Shown here: positions 1 through 9,013 of the stretch, piece by piece | How positions within the stretch are numbered: position 1 is the stretch's first letter | Layout of the letters: each line of letters begins with the position of its first letter | Assembly: GCF_027172205.1 (NCBI RefSeq) | Contig: NC_070614.1 | Location: 53,492,501-53,556,500 of the forward strand | Direction of reading: 5' to 3' | Origin: Podarcis raffonei | Taxonomy: Eukaryota > Chordata > Lepidosauria > Squamata > Lacertidae | Length of the DNA stretch: 64,000 nucleotides | Made by a program: the position numbers and the translations under genes | The notes under the pieces: generated by a model | Databases searched by the model: none | The model's input: only the letters and a program-made list of their open reading frames with translations | Told to the model about the DNA's origin: nothing

Positions 1-103
1 TAGCCGCGCAGCTTGCATTCACCCCATAAGATGCACACACATTTCCCCTTACTTTTTAGGAGGGAAAAAGTGAGTCTTATAGAGCAAAAAATACGGTAAT
101 TTC
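1..103. mobile_element. end of a MITE-like repeat
   Basis: The left edge resembles one arm of a dispersed palindromic repeat. A 'cataagatgcacacac' segment is followed by a partly complementary 'gagtcttatagagc' segment and ends in 'aaaaaatacggta'. Only one end lies in the window, so the superfamily cannot be assigned. Confidence 0.4.
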
Positions 104-480
104 TTTTAAAAGCTGATGAGTTTGTTTTAAAAGCTGGCTGAGTTCAGCGCATGACTGATGCGCTGGTAGCAAACCTAACCTGGCAGGAACACCAGCGCAA
201 ATGTCTTCCTTGAAAGGCATGTCCTCCGAACGTTCCCGCGTGGTACGGACCCACGCCCATCAGCCTGCGGGTTCAGGTGCGTCACGAGTGCAGCCGTGGG
301 CTGCAAGACGGCTCGGCTGCAACTGGGGAAGCTGATCTGGCCTGGAAACTCCTGGCTGATCCAAGCCATGAGTCACTCTCTGGCAAAAGGTCCTTCGAGC
401 CGGCTGCATCGGAACCCGGAAAGACTGGCTTGGCAGAGGCCTGCTGGAGCGGCTAGCGCGCGCCGACCCCATCCAAGAAT
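104..480. other. no recognisable gene
   Basis: Moderately GC-rich sequence with short ORFs only. I searched for upstream exons of CD68 (signal peptide, mucin-like stretch) and found none that I could support. Confidence 0.4.
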
Positions 481-1040
481 ATAATAATAATTTATTATTT
501 GTACCCCGCCCATCTGGCTGGGCTTCCCCAGCCACTCTGGGCGGCTCCCAATCGAGTGTTAAAAACAATACAGCGTTAAATATTATAAACTTCCCTAAAC
601 AGGGCTGCCTTCAGATGTCTTTTAAAGATAAGATAGCTGCTTATTTCCTAGACATCTGCTGGGAGGGCGTTCCACAGGGCGGGCACCAGCACCGAGAAGG
701 CCCTCTGCTTGGTTCCCTGTAACCTCACTTTTTGCAGCGAGGGAACCACCAAAAGGCCCTCGGAGCTGGACCTCAGGGCAGAACGATGGGGGTGGAGACG
801 CTCCTTCAGGTCTACTGGGCCTTTGAGGCCGTTTAGGGCCTTCAAGGTCAGCACCAACACTTTGAATTGTGCTTGGAAACGTACTGGGAGTCAATGCAGA
901 TCTCTCATGACTGGTGTTTTGTGGTCTCGGCGGCTGCTCCCAGTCCCCAGTCTAGCTGCCGCATTCTGGATTAATTGCAGTTTCCGGGTCACCTTCAAAG
1001 GTAGCCCCACATAGAGCGCATTGCAGTAGTCCAGGAACCT
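481..1040 (-). mobile_element. CR1/L2-group LINE, family A, 3' end
   Basis: In sense (minus) orientation it encodes the C-terminal reverse transcriptase tail with the recurring words [15 protein letters not shown] and [10 protein letters not shown]. It ends in the family's 3' end (GCCGCCCAGAGTGGCTGGGG-like) and an ATT-rich tail at 481-500. The copy is 5'-truncated and carries frame breaks. I call this recurring element family A; the choice between L2 and CR1 within the clade is inferred from memory of the RT motifs. Confidence 0.8.
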
Positions 1041-1045
1041 AAGGA

Positions 1046-1455
1046 GACTTTGCTGGATCGGGCCCCTCCAGTCCAGCATCCTGTTCTCACAGCGGCTGGC
1101 TAGAAGCCGTAACAGGAAGCTCACAAGCAGGATTCGAACACAAATCCCCCTCTGCTTTCAGAAGCATTTCCTGCCTCCGACCGTGGAGGGCAGAGCGTAG
1201 CCATCTTGGCCTGTAGCCATCCTCTTCCATGTATTTGTCCAATCCTATTCAAGTGGACTGGAGTTCCGCAGTTTGTGCTGCATGAAAAAGGACTTCCTTT
1301 CGCCTGTCCTCCCAACTTTCAGTTTCACGAATTCTAGTTGTTATGAGGAAGGAAAACGTTTCTATCTCTGCTTTCTCCACGCCACACAGTTTTCTGTTTC
1401 CATTTATTTATATTTTATAAATGTGGGTCACATCGCCACTCCGCTCACCTCTTCC
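1046..1455 (-). mobile_element. CR1 LINE 3' region
   Basis: Matches the common reptilian CR1 3' region read in antisense: 'ccagtccagcatcctgttct', then 'cagaagcatttcctgcctcc' and 'gaattctagttgttatgagg'. Diverged and non-coding. Confidence 0.7.
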
Positions 1456-1782
1456 CCCAAATTAAAGTGTTGATTTCAGCCGCTGCCACTTCCCCTTCGG
1501 AGAAATACGTGCCCGGTTGAAGTTCAATCACCACATTGGAGAGGAGAAACAAAACATGATTTTTTAAAAAAGTTTGAAACTTTAAAATGGTTCGTTGGGA
1601 GGTTATTGCTGCTAGTGCTCAGGGCGGGCAGGGGGTGGGAATTAATCTGGAATGGGTGCTTCCAGCGGGGCAGCGAATTGGCTTTGTCTCGTAAACCTCG
1701 CAGATCCTAAGCTGCGGCCTGTGTTACCCCAAAAACAGGCGTCGATCAGGAAAAACAAACCCAGATTTCTTTGTTTCCTTAG

Positions 1783-3345
1783 AATTACACCAGAAATATA
1801 TTCTACCTGAGTCGGGTACAGGCCTACCTAACGTATCAGTTCCGTCAGGCTACAGGTAAGGTCATTTGTGGGGGGGCTGGCTCTGAATTGCCATCATTCC
1901 TCATGGACCTCTTGAGGTGAGGCCTATTCTGCCATGGAAATGCTCAAATCGGGGGTGCTACACCAGTTGAGTTTTTGCCTGCCGTGCAGCTCTTTAAAAA
2001 ATGCCATATCCATAGTAAGCCCTGCAAATGTCTTTTTAGGGGGTTCCAACCCAGCCGCAAGCCTGTTTACGACGGCTTTGGCCCGTCAGCAAATTTTAGA
2101 GGGTGTTTCGGAGGCTGGAGGGAACAGAAAGCAAATCCTGCCAAGATCCCTTCAGCAGCTAAAGGGATCACGGAGGAAGCGGACGGTGTTGTTCCTCCTT
2201 TGCGGGCTGGGGCAAAAAGAGCCATCGGGGTCGGTCACGTTCCGGAGGGTTGGAATAAATGACCCCTTTATGGTTCTGTGAACCCGCACGGCGGTTCTGC
2301 CAGGTAGGCTATAGGCTGAGATTTGCCGTGGCTTCCCAGAGGCGATTATGCATTAATCCACGTGCTGTGTTAAGATTCAAGAAGGGTTTCCGGGTGGTTC
2401 AACAAGCCCAGACGACTCTCTTTGTCCCTCCAGCGAAATCCTTCAGAGCAGACAATTCCTCTCTCCGCGAGTTCGAGGCCAGACTCGGACACTCTTACCA
2501 GTGCCGGAACCGCACCTTGGTCCTGGCAGAAGGCTTTCGTCTCAACGCCCTGCAAGAGCGGGTCCAGGCCTTTGACCTTCAAGATGGAAAATTTGGGGAA
2601 GGTGAGAGACTCCCTGCATCGTACCGCAGGCAGTTCTTTATTTCCTTTTCTTTAAACAGCTATACTTCAGTGTAAAGGGACCCCTGACCATTAGGTCCAG
2701 TTGTGACCGACTCTGGGGTTGCGGCGCTCATCTCGCTTTACTGGCCGAGGGAGCCGGCGTTTGTCCGCAGTTTTCTGGGTCATGTGGCCAGCAGGACTAA
2801 GCCGCTTCTGGTGAACCAGAGCAGCGCACAGAAACGCCGTTTACCTTCCCGCCAGAGCGGTGCCTATTTATCTACTTGCACTGGTGTGCTTTCGAATTGC
2901 TAGGTGGGCTGGAGCAGGGACCGAGCGACGGGAGCTCACCCCGTCATGGCGGGGATTCGAACCACCGACCTTCTGATCGGCAAGTCCTAGGCTCTGTGGT
3001 TTAACCCACAGCGCCACCCGCGTCCCCATACTTCAGTGTGCAGGTGTCTTAATAATCCAGTGTGTTGTTAGTCTAAACTTTCCATGCCATCCTTTTGGCA
3101 CAGCCCTTTTGCCCGCAGATTTTTCGAGTCTCTCTCCAGTTCGGTGTTTTGCACATCCTGATTTTCCTTCCTCTCCTCACTGAATTCCTTCTTTGCCTGT
3201 TTCAGCCGAGGTCTGCCCGGAGCAGAGACGTACCCTCCTGGTGCCCATAATTATCGGCGTCCTCCTTCTGGTCCTCATCCTCATCGTGATCGTGGCCTTT
3301 TTGATTGGGCGAGCCCGTGGCCACAGGGGCTATCAAACCATTTAA
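1783..3345 (+). CDS. CD68: CD68 (LAMP family), 3' part: last three coding exons
   Basis: CD68 is a heavily glycosylated LAMP-family protein of endosome and lysosome membranes, strongest in macrophages. Three exons join in phase: 1783-1855 (acceptor AG, donor GTAAG), 2434-2601 (donor GTGAGA) and 3206-3345 (stop TAA at 3343-3345). They encode the end of the membrane-proximal LAMP domain: FYLSRVQAYLTYQF, then NSSLREFEARLGHSYQC with LAMP-type cysteines, then FGEAEVCPEQ. A single membrane segment (VPIIIGVLLLVLILIVIVAF) follows, and a short basic tail ending GYQTI. The Tyr-x-x-Ile end is a lysosomal sorting signal. Human CD68 aligns well around FGQSFSCPSD, but its tail ends AYQAL; the GYQTI end here is LAMP1-like. 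The CD68 call rests on position next to MPDU1, SOX15 and FXR2 as well as on sequence. The signal peptide and mucin-like exons were not found and are probably left of the window. Confidence 0.85.
2674..3027 (-). mobile_element. Sauria SINE in the last CD68 intron
   Basis: Nearly full-length Sauria SINE in antisense. The Bov-B-like end (ccctgaccattaggtcc) is at the left and the tRNA-like head (box B-like ggttcgaat on the minus strand) at the right. It is flanked by an exact 12-bp target-site duplication ATACTTCAGTGT at 2662-2673 and 3028-3039, so the insertion is young. Confidence 0.93.
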
Positions 3346-3654
3346 AGGGGAAGCCGTTTCCCGCACACAGCTGGGCCTAAAGAGAACCAAGAATGGGGTT
3401 TTGTTTTTTTTTAAGGGGGGGGGTGTCTTTCTGCAACAGGGGGACAGGGGGTTGGCACCCCCCCAGGGGTGGGGTGGGAGTTCTCCGAGTTGCTAGACTA
3501 GCACCTGTTTTATTCACTCGCTTGGACTGCTGGTTCGCACAAGACACACCTGGGGGAAGTGAAAAGGACAATACGTTTCTGCACAAAGGTGCAATTTGTG
3601 GGCCGGGGGGCAGTTACATCTCACTTCTGTCAGACTGCGCTTTAAACCTGGGAG

Positions 3655-3785
3655 GAGAATCACAGAATTGTACTGCTGGGATCCCCAAGAGTCATCTAGT
3701 CCAAACCCCTCCCGGAACGCAGCTATGGAACCCCTTGACAGGCGGCCGTCCGACCTCTGCTTAAAAACCTCCAATCTCAATTGAA
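3655..3785 (-). mobile_element. CR1 LINE 3' fragment
   Basis: Antisense CR1 3' end: 'gagtcatctagtccaaaccc' followed by 'ctctgcttaaaaacctccaa'. Confidence 0.75.
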
Positions 3786-4431
3786 ACGAGGCTGGGCTTA
3801 TTTCTGGAGCAACCATCTTGTTAAGATCAAGTGTTTGGGCAAAGTATTCACACTGACCACGAAAAGTATTATCCTCTCCCCAAAACCTGTATTAAGAACT
3901 GGTGGCACATACCATTGATAATCCAAAATGGTGCATTTGCATTCTGAAAGTACGCCTTATAAGCTCCTCCAGTTTGCTCCTTGAGCCCTTTCATCTGCTC
4001 TGCTCTGCGAACCCTTTAGGGGGACTCGGGACCCCCCTCAAATTCATATGCAAAGTGCGCTGATCCTAAGCTCTTCGGGCGGAACACCCCACCGCTCACA
4101 ACTAAACAGGTCAAATAAAATACCTTTGAAATTTATTCAGGTGTTGGTGATTTCTCTTCCTCCTTGACCTGAGTGCGAGGAGTAGAAAGGGCAGTTCCCA
4201 AAAGTCAACAATGACATCTCTGGGCTGGGAAGGGTGTACAGCGAGGCAGCACAGCTCACTGAAGTCTCATGGCCTCACCAGGATCCTACCAACCCTCCAT
4301 CCCCAATCCCATCGCACCTGACATTTGACCAGATTTCCAAACTTGCCTGGAAATTCACACGGCTGTGACGATACTTCTACCTTGCCTGGACGGAGAGTTT
4401 AGTTTAGACGTCTCTGGCTTTTATGTGCCTG
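3786..4431. other. CD68 downstream region, possible 3' UTR
   Basis: No coding potential seen. The plus-strand AATAAA at 4114-4119 is the first canonical polyadenylation signal after the CD68 stop codon. Confidence 0.4.
4114..4119 (+). terminator. candidate CD68 polyadenylation signal
   Basis: Canonical AATAAA about 770 bp after the CD68 stop. If used, the 3' UTR contains the CR1 fragment at 3655-3785. Confidence 0.4.
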
Positions 4432-4632
4432 TACTGCGCCCAGCCGTACAAAGATTAAGCACATCTCATTTGATCCCCGCAACAAACCCTGTAAGGTTAG
4501 GCTGAAAGTGACAGACTGGTCCAAGGTCACACACCCAGAGAGTTTCGCAGCCGAGTGGGGATCTGAACCCGTGTCTCCCAGACCCTAGTCTGATGCTCTC
4601 ACCACCAGACCACAATGGCTCTGGAAATCACT
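4432..4632 (-). mobile_element. MIR-like CORE-SINE relic
   Basis: Antisense MIR-type sequence: 'tccaaggtcacacacccaga' (complement of the conserved core), 'gatctgaacccgtgtctccc', and 'tctcaccaccagaccac' at the tRNA head. Old and diverged. Confidence 0.65.
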
Positions 4633-4765
4633 CTCTTTTCCACACACCCAGATGCTTCCCGTGTTCCAAGAGCTGTAATAGCTTAACCTGAAAAACTACA
4701 GACGTAGCAGTTTTTAGCTCAACACAGGAAGCACATGACATAGAAAGATTTTATTAAAGACTAGT

Positions 4766-5012
4766 ATTGGAGCTGAGGCTCCAAGACTTTGGCCACCTCA
4801 TGAGAAGACTCCCTGGAAAAGGCCCTGATGTTGGGAAAGATGGAGGGCGCAAGGCGAAGGGGACGACAGAGGACGAGATGGTTGGACAGTGTTCTCGAAG
4901 CTATGAACATGAGTTTGACCAAACTGCGGGAGGCAGTGGAAGACAGGAGTGCTTGGCGTGCTCTGGTCCAGGGGGTCACGAAGAGGCGGACACGACTAAA
5001 CAACAACAGTAT
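4766..5012 (+). mobile_element. Bov-B (RTE) LINE 3' end
   Basis: Encodes the end of the Bov-B ORF: GKMEGARRRGRQRTRWLDSV and LTKLREAVEDRSAWRALVQG. It ends 'acacgactaaacaacaac'. Strongly 5'-truncated. Confidence 0.9.
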
Positions 5013-5470
5013 TCCCCACTTCCCGCAGGCTCCAAACCCACCTTCCCTTCCAATTGGATATGGCACACTCACTTCTAACCTCCAAATTCCAAATATTATT
5101 CGGCCTCCCCCAATGCCCACCCTCCCAAGCCATCCTGCTTTTCTCCTATTCCCAACCCACCCTTGCATTTTTGGCACTAGTCCTCAAGATCGGAAACACC
5201 AATCAGGTGAAATAACCGCTGCTAACGTTATCAAGGGAGGTTGGTGATGGCGAATGCTAAACTTCAAAACGCATGGCGTCCATGCGCCTGTGCCAACCTG
5301 CCGCCACTGGGCAGTTTTGGACTCTTCAACTCTTCTCAAGCCCCTGCCAGCCAGGGCAGATTCGCCTGCTGAAATGTTCTGTGTGACCCGACGGCCTGCG
5401 GATTCCCGCAGCGACACGAGCTGCTCCGTTCCCAGAGGAGCGTTTCGCAGCCCCTCCACTTCTTCCCCAA
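5013..5470. other. sequence downstream of the HARBI1-like gene
   Basis: C-rich unique sequence, rising in GC toward 5470. It should hold the 3' UTR of the minus-strand gene at 5471. The first minus-strand AATAAA that I see is at 4750-4755, beyond the Bov-B fragment, so the 3' end is uncertain. Confidence 0.35.
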
Positions 5471-6853
5471 TCAGCCTCTCAGCGCTGACGCCAGCGCATC
5501 ACGGATCGCCACGGCCTCTGCGTCTTCCTCCTCCTCCCCGCCGTCGTCGAACGGGTGTTCCTCCCGCTGTTCGTCAGCGTGGTGCTCCATCCAGCAGGGC
5601 TGGAAGACGTCCCCCCGTGCCTCGCAGACATTGTGAAGGGTGCAGCAGGCGGCGATGAGGGTGGGCAGGAAGGAGACGTCGGTGTCATTGCGTTTTGTGA
5701 GGCAGCGCCAGCGTCCCCGCAGGCGGCCAAAGGCCACTCCCACCACGGTCCGTGCGGCAGCGGCGTACTCGTTGAAGCGGTGTTGGGCAGGAGTTAGGAC
5801 CTCGTCCCGGTAGGGCCTCATGAGCCACGGGAGGAACGGATAGGAGCAGCCGCCCAGCAGGTAAACGGGCACCTGCACCCCACGGATGGCTTGGCACGCC
5901 CCCGAAAACAGCTCGCCCTCTTGCGCACGCTGGTACAGCTCCGACGTGCACAGAACCTGGGTGTCCGTCACCCGTCCCGGGCAGCCGACGTTAATGTCCC
6001 AGAAGCAGCCGCGGGAATCGACAGCGGCCTGGACCACCACCGAGTGCCAGCCGTGGCGGTTGTAGTAGCCGGCGGCGTTCTCGTTGGGCGCGCGGATGGG
6101 GACGTGCAGGGATCCCAGCACGCCGGCCAGCTGGGGCAAAGGGAAGCCGTTGCCCGCGGCCACTTCGGCAGGGTCCGGGGGCCGCACGTAGAGCGGCGTG
6201 AGGATGCCCACCACGGCCTCGCAGACGTCGCGCAGGATCTTGCAGACGGTGGAGCGGGAGACGCCAAAGAGCTGCTCCACCGCCCGGTACTCGGTGCAGG
6301 CGCCCAAGCGCCACAGCGTCATGGCCAGGCGCACGTCGGCCGGGATGGCGCGGCGCATGTTGGTGTCCCGCCGCTGGATGGCTCCGCGCAGCTGGGCGCA
6401 GAGGTAGTCGAAGGTGCCCGGCGAGACGCGGAAGTTCTCCACCCATTCCCACTGGCTGAAGGCCTTGGCGCGCACGATTTCCCAGAAGGCCGAGCTGCGG
6501 GCTTTGCTCCACAGGCGACGCTCCCGCAGCAGCCGGGGAAGGCCGCCGTCTCCGCCGCTGCCAGTGTCCTGGCAGAAGCCCGCCAGGCCGGGCACCCGAG
6601 CCAACGTCCGGCAGAGCCACAGCAGGGCGAAGCGCTGGCGCTGGCGGGCCTGGGCGCGGCGGTGGCGGGCGGCGCGGCGACGTCGGGCGGCCTCCCTCAG
6701 GCGCCGGCCCCGCTGGAGGCGCATGTAGTAGAGGAGGCACAGGGCCACGGTGCCCCGGCTGAGGGTGGGCAGCAGCTGGGGCACCTCCTCGCCCCTCCCT
6801 GGGCCAGGGGTGCCACTTGGGGGGCAAGATGGCTGCCCAGGCGTGGCGGCCAT
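5471..6853 (-). CDS. HARBI1-like, domesticated Harbinger transposase lacking the DDE triad
   Basis: Intact single-exon gene of 460 aa from the ATG at 6853 (context ACAAAATGG); the open frame continues upstream to 6898 without another ATG. The N-terminal 130 aa are basic and low-complexity. A helix-turn-helix region follows (about residues 140-215: FRVSPGTFDYLC ... YRAVEQLFGVSRSTVCKIL), as in HARBI1, then a DDE_Tnp_4-type nuclease fold ending in AFGRLRGRWRCL and an acidic tail (DDGGEEEED). In active Harbinger nucleases the acids sit in DGTH, GDSGYPL and VIER. Here these positions read GSLH (Gly247), GGCSYPF (Gly335) and VGVAFG (Gly372), so all three catalytic acids are glycine. This suggests a host gene that kept DNA or protein binding but not cutting. 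A recent transposon copy would carry inverted repeats and usually NAIF1/Myb-like ORF2; I see neither. Function unknown. Confidence 0.85.
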   Translation of the reverse strand: MAATPGQPSCPPSGTPGPGRGEEVPQLLPTLSRGTVALCLLYYMRLQRGRRLREAARRRRAARHRRAQARQRQRFALLWLCRTLARVPGLAGFCQDTGSGGDGGLPRLLRERRLWSKARSSAFWEIVRAKAFSQWEWVENFRVSPGTFDYLCAQLRGAIQRRDTNMRRAIPADVRLAMTLWRLGACTEYRAVEQLFGVSRSTVCKILRDVCEAVVGILTPLYVRPPDPAEVAAGNGFPLPQLAGVLGSLHVPIRAPNENAAGYYNRHGWHSVVVQAAVDSRGCFWDINVGCPGRVTDTQVLCTSELYQRAQEGELFSGACQAIRGVQVPVYLLGGCSYPFLPWLMRPYRDEVLTPAQHRFNEYAAAARTVVGVAFGRLRGRWRCLTKRNDTDVSFLPTLIAACCTLHNVCEARGDVFQPCWMEHHADEQREEHPFDDGGEEEEDAEAVAIRDALASALRG

Positions 6854-7221
6854 TTTGTCCCTTGACCAAAGTTTGCCCAGCCAATGGGAAAGCGGCACCT
6901 CAGCTCAGGGCGCTGGCAAAGGATGCCAGGCTAAAAACGGCGCATGCGCAGAGGAACCACACACACAAAAGTCCCACAGAGAATGCGCATGCGCGTGTTA
7001 AGGCGCCCGCCGCTCGCTCTGCGCACGCGCAGCTCTTTTAATGGCGGCCCGCATGAGTAGCGCCTGCGCATTGGTCGGCAAGGTTGAAATGGCCGCCAGG
7101 CATGTGGGAGACGCCGCGCATGCGCACCAGGGAAAGGCGTTTCTCTCGCTCGCTCACCGGCGCGTAGGGGTTATGGAGGCGGAAGTTTCGCCCAGCTTCA
7201 TTGGCTCCCACCTTCGTCAAA
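6854..7221. promoter_or_regulatory. bidirectional CpG-rich promoter between HARBI1-like gene and MPDU1
   Basis: The two start codons diverge 368 bp apart. The interval has no TATA box and five NRF1-type half or full palindromes: 6939-6950 (GGCGCATGCGCA), 6984-6995 (TGCGCATGCGCG), 7020-7031 (TGCGCACGCGCA), 7061-7070 (CGCCTGCGCA) and 7116-7127 (GCGCATGCGCAC). CCAAT-type boxes lie at 6881 and 7070. YY1-type ATGGCGGC words lie at 7041 and over the MPDU1 start (7219-7230). This is a housekeeping-promoter layout. Confidence 0.7.
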
Positions 7222-8372
7222 ATGGCGGCGTCGACGGCTCTGAAGGGCCTGCTGGTCCCGCACGTCCTGCCGGAGAACTGCTACGACGAGCTCTTCCTCA
7301 GCCTCAACCTCTTGCACAGTGAGTCGCGCGCTCTTCGACGCCCTTTTTGTCCTGCCGGGTACCCGTCACGTCGTCGCCGTAGCAACGCCAGGCCTGGCGG
7401 AAGTGTCCTGTAGGGGGCGACTGGGCGCCATTTTGGTGAAGGGCGAAATTTTACCCCGGCGGCCATTTTGGTAGAGGGCGGAAGTGGCAGTCGGCTCCGT
7501 TTCCGGGCCTCCTTTCTTCCCTCACCTTGCAGCCGGGCGGAAGTACCACGAGATTTTTAATTTTATTAACATTTAACCCTAGAATTACAAATGAAACTAT
7601 CCTTTGGGGGGAGAAAAGCTTAATTTTTTTTAAAAAAAGCTTTCAATATGAAGATGCTGTTCATCGTCTCTTAAAAAGGGTCATGGACGAAGCACAGTGA
7701 AGGCTTTCGCGCCATGTTGGTTTTGGGCACGACGTCCATATGGCAGCCGAGGAGCTTTTAAGCTCCGCCCCTTTCCCCTCAAGCAGGGCTGTCATTGGCT
7801 AGGCGCCTGTCAGGTAGACTTCTAGCAGGTGAAGTGATGAGGGAAACCTCACCGGTGGGATGTCTGCCTGCCATGCAGAAAGCAAGGCTGCTGCTCAGTG
7901 CAGAAAGTGGAATTTATGTCCCGCATCACAGGAGTATTGTAAAAGCAAAAAAGCATCACTGTTTGCAATTAATTGTGTTTTGTATCCTTTTGTCTCTCTC
8001 CCCCTCTTCCTTCAGTTCCATGCCTCAAAATCTTCATCAGCAAGGGCCTCGGATTCGCCATCGTGGCTGGTTCCCTTCTGGGTACGGACACCGGGACTTC
8101 CCAGTCAGATAATCTGACTTTTAATATAAACTATAAGGTTTTTAAAAAAGGTTTTTCTGTTTGGTTTTGTGCATGTGTATTCTCTGCGGAGTGTGTGTGT
8201 GTGTTTATATATATATATATACACACTGTATATATTTGTGTGTGTGTGTGTGTGTCATTTTGACTTACATTGGTAAGAAAAAAACCAATAAGTTTAATAA
8301 ATAGTACTTAATAATAATAATAATAATAATAATAAATACTGAGAATAATAATAGAAGAAGACTTGAGAGGTG

Positions 8373-8407
<35 letters not shown>

Positions 8408-8944
8408 ATTTGTATACTGCCCTATACCCGGAGGTCTTAGGGCGGTTCACAGAACAAGATCAACATAAAAACCGCAATACAGTGGTACCTCGGGTTACAT
8501 ATGCTTCAGGTTACATACGCTTCAGGTTACAGACTCCGCTAACCCAGAAATAGTGCTTCACGTTAAGAACTTTGCTTCAGGATGAGAACAGAAATCGTGC
8601 TCCGGCAGCAGCTGGAGGTCCCATTAGCTAATGTGGTACTTCAGGTTAAGAACAGTTTCAGGTTAAGTATGGACCTCTGGAACGAATTAAGTTCTTAACC
8701 CGAGGTACCACTGTATATATATTTGTGTGTGTGTGTGTCGTTTTGACTTACATTGGTAAGAAAAAAACCAGTAAGTTTAACAAATAGTACTTATAATAAT
8801 ACTGAGAGTAATAAAAAAAAGAAGACTGAGAGGTGAAATAGATAGATAGATAGGTAGAATTTGTATACTGCCCTATACTCGGAAGTTTCACAGAACAAAT
8901 CAACATAAAAACTGAAAAATTATATATACTGTATACACTGTGTA

Positions 8945-9013
<69 letters not shown>

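Noticed and set aside
5891-6865. 324-codon plus-strand ORF
   Set aside because: Antisense shadow of the HARBI1-like gene; alanine/glycine-rich with no domain.
6854-6898. Longer HARBI1-like start at 6898
   Set aside because: The codon is GTG; the ATG at 6853 has a good context and is the first in frame.
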